From: Lysobacterales bacterium
Lineage (GTDB): Bacteria; Pseudomonadota; Gammaproteobacteria; Xanthomonadales; Xanthomonadaceae
Direction: 5' to 3'
DNA length: 64,000 nt
Assembly: GCA_020442465.1 (NCBI GenBank)
Contig: JAGRJY010000043.1
Location: 62,001-126,000, forward strand
The translations under genes and the position numbers were made by a program. Shown here piece after piece: positions 8,191-16,725 of the stretch (within the stretch, counting starts at the first letter, position 1; every line of letters starts with the position of its first letter). Below the pieces are notes generated by a model. It saw nothing but the letters and a program-made list of their open reading frames with translations, was not told the origin of the DNA and did no database searches.

Positions 8191-10302
8191 GAAGCCGTTG
8201 CGGAACACACGGTCGAGCATCGGTTCGAGCGCACCGGTCACGACCAGCGCATAGGGCTGCGGCCCCATCGGGATGTTGTGGGCGCGCACGGTCACCGTGA
8301 CCTCGCCATCGACCGGCGCAACGATCTGCACCTGTTCGAGCGTATTCAAGCGATCGGCACTGCCGCCGGCCACGGACTGCGCAGCACTCCATACGTTGCC
8401 AAGGTATGTGGTGCCATGGTGGCTGACGATCAGGTCGAGGTCGTTGACGAGGTGCGGGTTCGCCGCTGGCGTGGACGGAAAGTCGGTCCAGGCGAGACTG
8501 ACCTTCAGGACTTCACCGGCGCGTACCTGCAGCACCTGGGATTGCTCGGCGCCTGTGCTGGCCAGTCCGACTTGTTCGTCGCGCACCCACAGGCGCCGTG
8601 CGTCGCCCGGGAAGTACAAGGCATGGTCGAGCGTGACCCGCCCCCAGCCCTGGCAGCTCGACGGCATCGGCGTGGCACCACCCATGTTCTCGCCCGAGTT
8701 CACCAGTGTTGCGCGCATCAACGCGGCCGACGGCGTCATCGCGTCGGCCGCTACCGCAGCACCACTCGGATGGAAGCCATCGACGTAGTACTGGCGGATC
8801 AGTGCAGTCAGACCCGCGGCACCAGGCGTGGCCATGCTGGTGCCCGAACTGGTTTTGGTGTTGCAGTTGTTCGAGGCGATGTTGTTGTCGCTGTTGGCAG
8901 ACACGATGCTCGAGCCTGGCACGGTGATATCGGGCTTGATGCGCCCGTCATCGGTGGGACCACAGGAAGAAAACGAAGCCATGCTGCTGGCACTCGCCGC
9001 GCGCAGCGTGGCGCCCACGGACACGGCGCTCTTCGCCGTCGACGGACTGCCGACACTCGCGGCGCCCGGCCCCGAATTTCCTGCGGCGAAAAAGATCAGG
9101 AAGTCCTTGTGGTTCCACATGAACTCATCGACATCCTGGCTGCCCGCGGAGTAGTCGTTCTGGATCGGGTCGTTCTCGTTGTCGCCCCAGGAGTTGGTGT
9201 GGATGCGCGCACCCTGGTCGTAGGTTTGCTGGAACAGCGGGTTCAGGTCGACCACCGGACAACCGATGCCCGGCAGGTCGGCACAGTTGTCGACGGCATA
9301 GCCGCCATCCTGGATCACCAGTTTGGCCGCCGGCGCCATGCCGTCGCCGGTATCGTGCGCAACCGGATTGGCGAGATTGTCGCCCGCCACGGTACCGGCA
9401 ACATGCGTGCCGTGGTCCTGATCGTCCCACTCGCTCGCACTGACGCCAGCGTCGCAGTCGCTCTGCCACAGAAAGTCCACACCGATCAGCTTGCGCTGCA
9501 TGGCATCGATGCTGGTGCCGCCGTTGCACGCGTTGACAGGGGGCAGCCCGAGCGTGCCGTCGCGGAAGTAGCACATGTCCGGATCGATGCCGGTGTCGAG
9601 GATCGCCACCACCTGGCCTTCACCATGGATGCCGCGCGCGAACACCGGCGTGGTCTGACTGCCTGCAAGCCCCGACTGCCCGACCCAGATCGTCGTGTCG
9701 TTGAGCAGGGCGCGACGGGGCTCGAGATCGATCCAGAAGACATCGTCGTCCGCGGCCACACGATCGACGAATTCGTCGATCTCGTCGGCGCTCCATTCGA
9801 CTCGCACGCGTGAGAAGTACGCACCCTGCGCATGCGCCAGCACGCCCGGCACGCCTTCTGCGCGCAGGTTCGCCACAAAGGCATCCACGTCGCGATCCGG
9901 AAAGAGCTGCAGCATGAGTTGCCGCTTGCGTTCCGAACTGTCGGTCAACGCCACCGCGCGCACGCCGCGCCCAACCTTGTATGCCGCCTGCCAGTCACCC
10001 TGCCAGCGAACGCCCAGCGCATTCAGCGACGCTTCCGATGCACGATCCTCGAGCCGCACCAGGTAGGCATTCGGCGGCAGATAGGTGTAGATCCGGGCGG
10101 CCTGCGCCAAGGCGCTCCGCTGCGCGGGCGTGACCGCAGCCGGAAACTGCACGAGCAGGGTGTCGCCCGCACCCGCCTTGGACCTCGACGTCGAGGTGTC
10201 GACCTCGATCGAGTTCAGCGAGATGGGAGGCGCCGCTTCGGCCGCCAGCGAGGCAGCGGATGCGGCGAGGATGGCCGCGGAAAGAAGGTGTTTGATGGTC
10301 AT
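8185..10302 (-). CDS. subtilisin-like (S8) serine protease, exported
   Basis: A 705-aa protein with a signal peptide (1-24), a propeptide-like region (about 25-205) and an S8 catalytic domain. The triad is visible: Asp236 in AILDTGID, His297 in DHGTHVAG and Ser489 in GTSMATPGAAG; AAGNSGP carries the oxyanion Asn region. A beta-rich pre-peptidase or P-domain-like region follows (VGLASTGAEQ to VTVRAHNIP), and the protein ends FRNGFE. It is probably a secreted or surface protease that digests proteins. The start is taken at the signal peptide, although the ribosome-binding site is weak. It is convergent with the CAP-domain gene; the gap between them holds a GCACTCTGACCC repeat copy. Confidence 0.9.
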   Translation of the reverse strand: MTIKHLLSAAILAASAASLAAEAAPPISLNSIEVDTSTSRSKAGAGDTLLVQFPAAVTPAQRSALAQAARIYTYLPPNAYLVRLEDRASEASLNALGVRWQGDWQAAYKVGRGVRAVALTDSSERKRQLMLQLFPDRDVDAFVANLRAEGVPGVLAHAQGAYFSRVRVEWSADEIDEFVDRVAADDDVFWIDLEPRRALLNDTTIWVGQSGLAGSQTTPVFARGIHGEGQVVAILDTGIDPDMCYFRDGTLGLPPVNACNGGTSIDAMQRKLIGVDFLWQSDCDAGVSASEWDDQDHGTHVAGTVAGDNLANPVAHDTGDGMAPAAKLVIQDGGYAVDNCADLPGIGCPVVDLNPLFQQTYDQGARIHTNSWGDNENDPIQNDYSAGSQDVDEFMWNHKDFLIFFAAGNSGPGAASVGSPSTAKSAVSVGATLRAASASSMASFSSCGPTDDGRIKPDITVPGSSIVSANSDNNIASNNCNTKTSSGTSMATPGAAGLTALIRQYYVDGFHPSGAAVAADAMTPSAALMRATLVNSGENMGGATPMPSSCQGWGRVTLDHALYFPGDARRLWVRDEQVGLASTGAEQSQVLQVRAGEVLKVSLAWTDFPSTPAANPHLVNDLDLIVSHHGTTYLGNVWSAAQSVAGGSADRLNTLEQVQIVAPVDGEVTVTVRAHNIPMGPQPYALVVTGALEPMLDRVFRNGFE

Positions 10303-10596
10303 AGGCGGGGAAGTCTAGCAACGGCCACTGCCTTGCTTCCGGTTTACCCGGCCCGTCGGTCAACCATGCCCTGGAGGACACACGGCGTGGACAGCCCTGC
10401 GTGACGCACGCATCGCCGGCAGTCTCCGAGCGTCGCCGCCAGGCTGCGGCCGGCTGCGACCCTGCAGAGTCCATGCATGCAAGCGTGTTCGTCGTGCTCG
10501 GTGCGCCAAGCACAGAGTTCGGGCTCAGGTTCGCGCCACGCGCCGGAGAAAGTGCACCTTGACTCGGGTCTAGTGAGTTTCTGCCCACCGCGCATC

Positions 10597-11082
10597 TCAG
10601 CGCAGCACCCGCTTGCCGAACATCCATGCGTCGCGCCAGTAGTGCCCATCCAGGGCATCGAGGCGCACGGTGCCGCCGCGGTTCGGCGCATGCACGAATC
10701 GGCCCTCGCCCACATAGATGCCGACATGGTTCACCCGGCCTTTGGCGCCGAAGAAGACGAGGTCTCCCGGCGTGAGCGCCTTGCGGTCAATCTTCCGCGC
10801 GTCCAGGGACGCGATCTCGCGTGTGGTGCGGGGCAGCGACAGCTCGGCCGCATCGCGGAACACGAATCCCACCAGCCCCGAGCAGTCGAATCCGCTTTCG
10901 GGCGAGTTGCCGCCGTAGCGATAGGGCGTACCGACCAGGCCGATCGCGCGAAACAGCACGGCGTTCGCCCGCGCACCCTCGGCCCGCACCACGGTCGATC
11001 CTGATCGATCGGCACGCTCGGGCGTGCTGCTGCACGCAGCCAGCACGATCATGCCCATCAGCAAGCACGCACGTCGAAACAT
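10597..11082 (-). CDS. NlpC/P60 cell-wall endopeptidase lipoprotein
   Basis: A 161-aa protein. The N-terminus is a lipoprotein signal with lipobox LAAC (Cys17), so it should be anchored in the outer membrane. The NlpC/P60 domain shows the catalytic Cys67 in FDCSGLVGFVF, His119 in NHVGIYVG and His131 in FVHAP, preceded by TPYRYGGNSP. Such enzymes hydrolyse gamma-D-glutamyl-diaminopimelate bonds in peptidoglycan stem peptides (MepS/Spr class). ATG 11082 puts the lipobox at the normal position; an earlier in-frame start adds 12 residues that do not fit. Gaps on both sides (10303-10596 and 11083-11331) hold nothing else convincing. Confidence 0.9.
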   Translation of the reverse strand: MFRRACLLMGMIVLAACSSTPERADRSGSTVVRAEGARANAVLFRAIGLVGTPYRYGGNSPESGFDCSGLVGFVFRDAAELSLPRTTREIASLDARKIDRKALTPGDLVFFGAKGRVNHVGIYVGEGRFVHAPNRGGTVRLDALDGHYWRDAWMFGKRVLR

Positions 11083-11331
11083 CGGTCGATGCTGCGCGAT
11101 GCGGGTGGACCTGTCCACCGCGAACAGGGCACCGACGTGGCGGCTGCTTCAGGGAGCTGCGCCGGGAAACGGCGGATGTCCGGACTCGTGACGAGACTTG
11201 TCGATGCGCAGGTTGGTGGACGCACGGATTCGCGTGGACGAACAGGCCTTGCTGCTCATGCCCTGCGCAGTGCCCGGAGTCTTGCTCGACAGTGCACGGC
11301 GAACGTGCACGCTGAGCCCTCAGCTCCGCCC

Positions 11332-11787
11332 TCAGCCTCTGGCGGCGCGGCGCCTGGCTCGCGGGGGGCGCGCCGCCCACAGCAGGGCGATCCCGACCAG
11401 CACGCTGCCAGCGCCGCCGATCTCCGACGCCAGATCGCTCGCGCCCAGTGCGCGGGCGTCTTCCCTGCTGCCGAAGAAGTGCGCGTCCGGATTCGATGGC
11501 AGATACAGGAACGGCAGGGAGTCGCCTTCCTTGTAGCGCTCGAACTGATCTTCCGAGAACGGCTGCGTGACCGTCAGCTCGGGGTGGTCACTGGGATGCA
11601 TGGTCGCCTGATAGGTCTGTCGACCGGGTCGACCCTTGGTAAGCACCTCGTCGAGCACCGCAGTGGATTCGACGCCGTCTTCGAGCAGCACGCGATGCTC
11701 AAAGCTGACCCATAGCCCGATCGCCAGCAGCATCGCCCCCATCACGACGCCGCACCACCCCGCAAACCGAATCGTCGACTTGTTCAT
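11332..11787 (-). CDS. DUF3592-like membrane protein
   Basis: A 151-aa protein with an N-terminal membrane helix (about 8-27), an extracytoplasmic beta-rich domain and a second helix near the C-terminus (about 122-141), ending in an arginine-rich tail. The central part (VLDEVLTKGRPGRQTYQATM, then GDSLPFLYLPSNP) resembles DUF3592 proteins, where a conserved G(D/E).(V/L)P(V/F)LY.P motif is typical. No function is known for the family. It is transcribed alone and divergently from the oxidoreductase at 11941. Confidence 0.65.
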   Translation of the reverse strand: MNKSTIRFAGWCGVVMGAMLLAIGLWVSFEHRVLLEDGVESTAVLDEVLTKGRPGRQTYQATMHPSDHPELTVTQPFSEDQFERYKEGDSLPFLYLPSNPDAHFFGSREDARALGASDLASEIGGAGSVLVGIALLWAARPPRARRRAARG

Positions 11788-11940
11788 GGGGCGCGACTAT
11801 ACGCCACTGCCGAGACACGATCTGAGCGCCTACGCAATGGAACCGCCGAGGTTCTCTGCTCGTGCTTCCCGCCGCCGCCATGGCCGACTGCGCCGGCCGG
11901 CTGAGCTATCCTCGGCGGTCGTGACGGTGGCGGAGGCAGC

Positions 11941-13686
11941 ATGAGCAGCGATTCGGTCGATGTGGCCATCATCGGCGGCGGCCCCGGCGGTGCCACCACG
12001 GCAGCGCTGCTGAAGACCCATCGGCCCGAGCTGTCGGTGGCGGTGTTCGAACGCGAGATCTTTCCGCGCGAACACGTGGGCGAGAGCCAACTGCCGCCGA
12101 TCGGCGACATCCTGGCCGAGATGGGCTGCTGGGATCGGGTCGAGGCGGCCAATTTCCCGATCAAGATCGGCGCCACCTACCGTTGGGGGCACAGCCCGAA
12201 GCTGTGGGATTTCGAATTCGTGCCGATGGAGGCCTACCGGGAAGAGGCACGGCCGCGCGCGCGCACCGAGCAGTCCCGCCAGCTGGCCTTCCAGGTCGAC
12301 CGCGCCATCTACGATCAGATCCTGCTCGATCGGGCCCGCGAGCTAGGCTGTCAGATCCATCAGCCCGCCGCGGTACGTCAGGTGCTCACCGACGGCCGCC
12401 GTGTCGAGGCGCTGCAGCTGCAGGATGGTCGGCAGATTCGGGCGCGGCACTATGTCGATGCCAGCGGCAATGCCGCGATCCTGCGACGCGCCTTCGACGT
12501 GCCGATCGATCTGCCGACCAAGCTGCAGAACGTGGCGTTCTGGGATTATTGGGAAAACACCGAATGGGCGTCGCGATTTCCCGGGGGCGCCACCCGCGTG
12601 CTGGTGCTGAGCATCGGCATCGGCTGGATCTGGTTCATCCCGCTCGGCCCCACGCGCACCAGCATCGGCCTGATCTGTCCGGCGAGCTACTACAAGTCGC
12701 AGTCCCGATCGGCAGCTGATCTGTACGCCTGGGCGCTGCAGCAGGAACCGCTGATTGCCGAGCTGACCGCCGGCGCCAGCCGCGAGAACGAGGTCAGGGC
12801 CACCCGCGACTGGTCGTTTCTGGCGCAGCAATGGTACGGCGACAACTGGATGCTGGTCGGCGAGTCGGGCGGCTTCGCCGACCCCATCCTGGCTGCGGGC
12901 CTGACGCTCACGCACACCGGTGCGCGCGAGGCCGCCTACACCCTGCTGGCGCTGGATGACGCAGTCCACGATCGCGCCTGGCTGCTCGACAACTACCAGC
13001 GCACCCAGTCGGCGCGGATTCGCCAGCACATGCGCTTTGCCGACTTCTGGTATTCCGCCAACGGAATCTTCACCGACCTGCAGGACTACACCCGCGAGAT
13101 CGCGCGCGACGCCGGCATGGAGATGTCAGCGCAGCGAGCCTTTCAGTGGCTGGCCACGGGTGGGTTCACCAACGACATCCTCGGCCAACCCGGCATCGGC
13201 GGTCTGGACCTGGCCGGCGCCCGTCAGGTGGCGATGCGGATGGTGGACGGCCAGCAGGCCTGGCAGCTGTCCAAGTACAACCACTTCCGGCTGAACCTGC
13301 GCAACGCCAAGGTGGAGATGATCCCGGTCTACGAAGACGGGCAGATCCGCGCGGTGCGCAGTCATGTGCGCGGCCAGCGCCGGCTGGTCGAACACGGCTA
13401 CTTCGCCCAGCTGCTGACCCTGCTGCGCCATGAGCACGATCTGACGCGGTTGCTGGATCAGCTCCGCGCCCATCTGTTCGCCGAGGGCAACGGCTATGTC
13501 GATGACCGACGGCTGCAGTTTCTGCTGCAATCCCTCGAGGTGATGGTGACCGACGGCTGGGTCGAGGCCAAGCTCAATCCGAAACGACCGCGGCTGGAGC
13601 TGGGCACGCCCTTCGAAGGGCGCTTGATCCACACCAACGAACCCTTGAACGCGCGCATCGGCGCGCTGTCGGCATCCGGGTCCTGA
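11941..13686 (+). CDS. flavin-dependent halogenase-like oxidoreductase
   Basis: A 581-aa FAD protein. The Rossmann motif is VDVAIIGGGPGGATTA (GxGxxG at 12-17); the second dinucleotide element is DASG (173-176). Several marks point to the halogenase branch: FPREHVGES, the Lys75 region FPIKIGATYRWG (by family analogy the lysine that handles hypohalous acid), GWIWFIPLG (228-236) matching the GWxWxIP motif, and GFADPILAAG, where halogenases of the phenol/pyrrole type usually have DPxxSxG; here Ser is Ala. About 200 residues at the C-terminus follow the catalytic domain. GGAGG lies just upstream. No carrier-protein or biosynthetic neighbours are present, so halogenation is possible but unproven. 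Confidence 0.78.
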   Translation: MSSDSVDVAIIGGGPGGATTAALLKTHRPELSVAVFEREIFPREHVGESQLPPIGDILAEMGCWDRVEAANFPIKIGATYRWGHSPKLWDFEFVPMEAYREEARPRARTEQSRQLAFQVDRAIYDQILLDRARELGCQIHQPAAVRQVLTDGRRVEALQLQDGRQIRARHYVDASGNAAILRRAFDVPIDLPTKLQNVAFWDYWENTEWASRFPGGATRVLVLSIGIGWIWFIPLGPTRTSIGLICPASYYKSQSRSAADLYAWALQQEPLIAELTAGASRENEVRATRDWSFLAQQWYGDNWMLVGESGGFADPILAAGLTLTHTGAREAAYTLLALDDAVHDRAWLLDNYQRTQSARIRQHMRFADFWYSANGIFTDLQDYTREIARDAGMEMSAQRAFQWLATGGFTNDILGQPGIGGLDLAGARQVAMRMVDGQQAWQLSKYNHFRLNLRNAKVEMIPVYEDGQIRAVRSHVRGQRRLVEHGYFAQLLTLLRHEHDLTRLLDQLRAHLFAEGNGYVDDRRLQFLLQSLEVMVTDGWVEAKLNPKRPRLELGTPFEGRLIHTNEPLNARIGALSASGS

Positions 13687-13896
13687 GCTGCGAGCCGCGG
13701 GCCGCACCCGCGTGGGCAACAGCGCGACGTCAGTCCTTCAGCGCCATGCCCGGTGAATGCGGATTGAGGTGCCGATGCGTCTGCGGGAGAAGGGGCCGTC
13801 GAAGCAAGCACTGAACGTGTCTAGGCGATTGCAGCGCACATGTGCTCTGCGCACTTTCTCGTGCCGAACTTTTCTTACCCCCGCTTTGCAATCCAG

Positions 13897-14763
13897 CTAG
13901 GGATCCGCGCAGCAGCGAAAGCCGGTGCCGTAGTCGGCGTAGTCGGTGTCATGCGCCGTGGTCAGGTAGAGACAGCCATTGCCGTTGAACGCGGTGTCCA
14001 GATAGGAGCCGCCGCGGTAGGTGCCGTTGGGATCGGCCGTCCACTCATGGAGATTGCCCATCATGTCGAAGGCCCCCTCGGCGCTGGCGCAGGAGTCGTT
14101 GGCGCCGTTGCGATCGACCGTATTGAACTGCTGATTGATGCAGGGGTGCTGCAGTTGCTCGGGGGTCCACGGTGGCGGGCCGATGTAGTCGATCATCGGG
14201 TGGCTGGCGCGAAAGTCATTGCAGACGCCCGGCAGGCGGGTGTTGCCGTAGGGATAAGTCAGCCCGGCCGGACCCTGACACGCGCGCAACCACTCCTGGT
14301 CGGTGCACAGACGCTTGCCTGCCAGCTGGCAGGCCGCAGCCGCCTGTTGGCCACTGATCGCGCCCTGGGGCACGGCTGAGCGCGACGACACCGCCACGAC
14401 CAGGGTGCTGCCTGGGTTGCGATAGGGCGACCACGGCGACGGGTTGTCCGGGTCGCTGACGTCGAGCAGCGCCGCCTCGTAGCGATCAATGCAGAAGCCG
14501 GCCACCGGAATCATCCCGGCCGGACAGCCCCCCGCGCCCGGATCTTCAGTCAGTCCCCGATTGGGCTGAGGCTCATCGGTCGCCAGGCAGCTGAAGTCTT
14601 CAAAGCTGCTCTCGAACACCGGCTCGACGCTGTCGGGCAACTGGATAGGCGCCGCAGACGCCAACGAGGAAGCCGGGATGCTGGCGATCAGCAGACCCAT
14701 CCACACGAACGCGCGCCAAGTCGGGGATGTTGCCCAACAGCCGAGTGCGCCGATCGGGTGCAT
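13897..14763 (-). CDS. exported SUMF1/formylglycine-generating-enzyme-like protein
   Basis: A 288-aa protein with a signal-like hydrophobic segment (about 16-38, ending SSLASA). The domain has sulfatase-modifying-factor features: PVAGFCIDRYEAALLD at the start, AAAACQLAGKRLCTDQEWLRAC in the middle, and AFDMMGNLHEWTAD, YRGGSY and GFRCCADP at the end. Many proteins with this fold are not formylglycine synthases, and the active-site cysteine pair cannot be confirmed from sequence alone. Just after the signal is VFESSFED, similar to the FxDGFE tails of neighbouring exported proteins but placed at the N-terminus. ATG 14763 was chosen because it gives a complete export signal. Confidence 0.75.
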   Translation of the reverse strand: MHPIGALGCWATSPTWRAFVWMGLLIASIPASSLASAAPIQLPDSVEPVFESSFEDFSCLATDEPQPNRGLTEDPGAGGCPAGMIPVAGFCIDRYEAALLDVSDPDNPSPWSPYRNPGSTLVVAVSSRSAVPQGAISGQQAAAACQLAGKRLCTDQEWLRACQGPAGLTYPYGNTRLPGVCNDFRASHPMIDYIGPPPWTPEQLQHPCINQQFNTVDRNGANDSCASAEGAFDMMGNLHEWTADPNGTYRGGSYLDTAFNGNGCLYLTTAHDTDYADYGTGFRCCADP

Positions 14764-15068
14764 GCGCGAATCCAGCGGGGAGACTGGGCCGCATTGGAGC
14801 ACCGCCCCGGCGCGCGGCGCAATCCGGAGGAAGGGGTGTCGATCTCGCAGCCTCATGGTGCGCATGGCAGCGGCCCATGGCGCCTGACCCGCACGACGAC
14901 GCCGGCGCGCCGACACTCGGGCCGCGGCCATCGTCAGAACCACTCGCAACTTAACTCTACGCTTGATCGTAACCCGCGGGAATCCTGACTCAGTCCGCGG
15001 AGGGCCGGAAAGTGCACTCTGACCCCCGTCTTTACCCCCGTCTTTGCACCACGAACCAGGGCTGCGGG
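14764..15068. other. intergenic stretch with a GACCCC-type repeat copy
   Basis: No gene is supported. The stretch 15011-15033 reads AGTGCACTCTGACCCCCGTC and continues with a second CCCCCGTCTTT unit, the best-preserved solitary copy of the dispersed motif. The remainder is GC-rich and featureless to my reading. Confidence 0.5.
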
Positions 15069-16349
15069 TCAGTCCGGTCGACCCTTGTAGATCTCCCCGG
15101 CCTTCATCACGAAGGACACCGACTGCAGCGCGGTGATGTCCTCGAGCGGATTGGCGTCAACCGCGACGATGTCGGCATGCCAGCCCGGCCGGAGCTGGCC
15201 CAGTTGGTCGATGCGCAGCAGTTCGGCGGCGACGGTGGTGGCAGACTGGATGGCCTGCAGAGGCGTCATGCCGTGCTCGGTCATCTTGACGATCTCAAAG
15301 GCGTTCTGACCGTGCGGAATCAGCGGAGCATCGGTGCCCAGCGCCACCTTGACCCCGGCCTTGATGGCGGCCGACAGCGACTGGTTCATGCGCGGACTGA
15401 CGAACTCGGCCTTGGCTCGCTTCTGCGGCGGCAGCAGCTTGAAGTCAATCCGGTCCATCAGTCCGTTGGTGGGAACCAGGAAGACACCGCGCTCGCGCAT
15501 CATCTCGATCGCCTCGGCGTCGAGCATGGAGCCGTGTTCGATCGACGACACACCGGCTCGGATCGCCGCCTTGATGCCCTCGGTGCCATGGGCGTGCGCA
15601 GCCACCGGGATTTCATGGCGGTCGGCCTCGGCGACGATCGCCACCATCTCCTCGTCGCTCAGCTGGCGTGCACCGACCGAAGCCTCCAGCGACATCACCC
15701 CGGCGGTGGCGTGGATCTTGATCAGCTTGGCGCCGTGCTTGATCTGAAAGCGGGTGGCTTTGATGGCATCGTCGACGCCACTGACTACGCCGTACTCCGG
15801 GCCGAGTTCCAGCCGGCCTTCAGCCAGGCCCTCTGCCATCGCCAGATCACCGTGGCCGCCGAGGATCGAGATCATGTGGCCGGCCGCAATGATGCGAGGC
15901 GCCCGGATCCAGCCCTGCTCGGCCGCATGCGCCACGGCCACGTCGATCAGCTCCAGCGAGGGATGCACCTGGCCGACGTCGCGCACCGTGGTAAAGCCGG
16001 CCAGCAGCGTGCGCTCGGCGTTCCTGGCACTGCGCAGCGCCGCCTCTGCGCCGCTCTCTGTCACCACGATGCCGAAGTCGGCTCGTTCGAAGTCCAGGTC
16101 CAGATGCACGTGCATGTCCATCAGCCCGGGCAGCAGGATCTTGCCCGGCAGCGCCACCGTTTCGACTTGGTCCGGCCACTGCGCGGCATTGATCGCCACG
16201 ATCAGACCGTTGTCGACCAGAATCTCTGCGGGCTTGACCAGCTTGCCGCTGGCCACGTCCAGATAGGCATCTGCCTTGAGCAACAGCGGGCCGGCAGCAG
16301 CGCCTGGCGGCATGACGAGAAGCAGCAAGATTGCGAGCAGCTTGTGCAC
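15069..16349 (-). CDS. exported amidohydrolase-family protein
   Basis: A 426-aa protein with a signal peptide (about 1-19) and an amidohydrolase TIM-barrel. LLPGLMDMHVHLDLDFE gives the HxH metal motif; KLIKIHATAG supplies the strand with the bridging Lys region; IPVAAHAHGTEGI and GVSSIEHGS hold the next two His residues; VALGTDAPLIPHG holds the catalytic Asp; and GQLRPGWHADIVAVD closes the urease-like beta-sandwich. It is closest to the imidazolonepropionase-like or Xaa-Pro-dipeptidase subgroup, many of whose members cleave carboxyl-terminal dipeptides in the periplasm. The substrate is unknown. The 376 bp upstream (16350-16725) holds no gene I can support. Confidence 0.88.
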   Translation of the reverse strand: MHKLLAILLLLVMPPGAAAGPLLLKADAYLDVASGKLVKPAEILVDNGLIVAINAAQWPDQVETVALPGKILLPGLMDMHVHLDLDFERADFGIVVTESGAEAALRSARNAERTLLAGFTTVRDVGQVHPSLELIDVAVAHAAEQGWIRAPRIIAAGHMISILGGHGDLAMAEGLAEGRLELGPEYGVVSGVDDAIKATRFQIKHGAKLIKIHATAGVMSLEASVGARQLSDEEMVAIVAEADRHEIPVAAHAHGTEGIKAAIRAGVSSIEHGSMLDAEAIEMMRERGVFLVPTNGLMDRIDFKLLPPQKRAKAEFVSPRMNQSLSAAIKAGVKVALGTDAPLIPHGQNAFEIVKMTEHGMTPLQAIQSATTVAAELLRIDQLGQLRPGWHADIVAVDANPLEDITALQSVSFVMKAGEIYKGRPD

Positions 16350-16725
16350 GGGGGCATCTCCTGGCGGTAGCGTCGGGCCCGTGGAGGGCAGTGTTCGCGG
16401 AACTTAGCACGCACGGCACCCTGTGCACGCCGGCGCTGTTCTCCGGCCTGCTCGTCCCACCACGATGCCATCTCGTCGCCTTTGTGGACGAACACCGGTG
16501 AAACAAGCGGGCTACAGAAAACGAACGCAGGACACCTGGAAGCGCCAGGCGCACTGGCAGAGTCTTGAACCCCGGCAAGGAGTAGCGAGCCGCTCGGGCG
16601 GGCGAAAAGGGGACGTAGGGGATCATGGGGAATGAACTTCCTTCTTCCCCTTCGTCTTGCGAAAGAGTCACATGGGCCAGCGGTTTTCTCGCCATCGACC
16701 CGTCGAAACCGGCGATGATGCGCGG
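16350..16725. other. intergenic region between amidohydrolase and dbpA
   Basis: The region lies between two divergent genes and should contain both promoters. No terminator-like hairpin, RNA gene or convincing small reading frame was found. A long open frame on the minus strand crosses this region and dbpA, but its translation is low-complexity antisense. Confidence 0.4.

Noticed and set aside
8278..9813. 511-codon plus-strand open frame
   Set aside because: Antisense to the subtilisin-like protease with its full catalytic triad.
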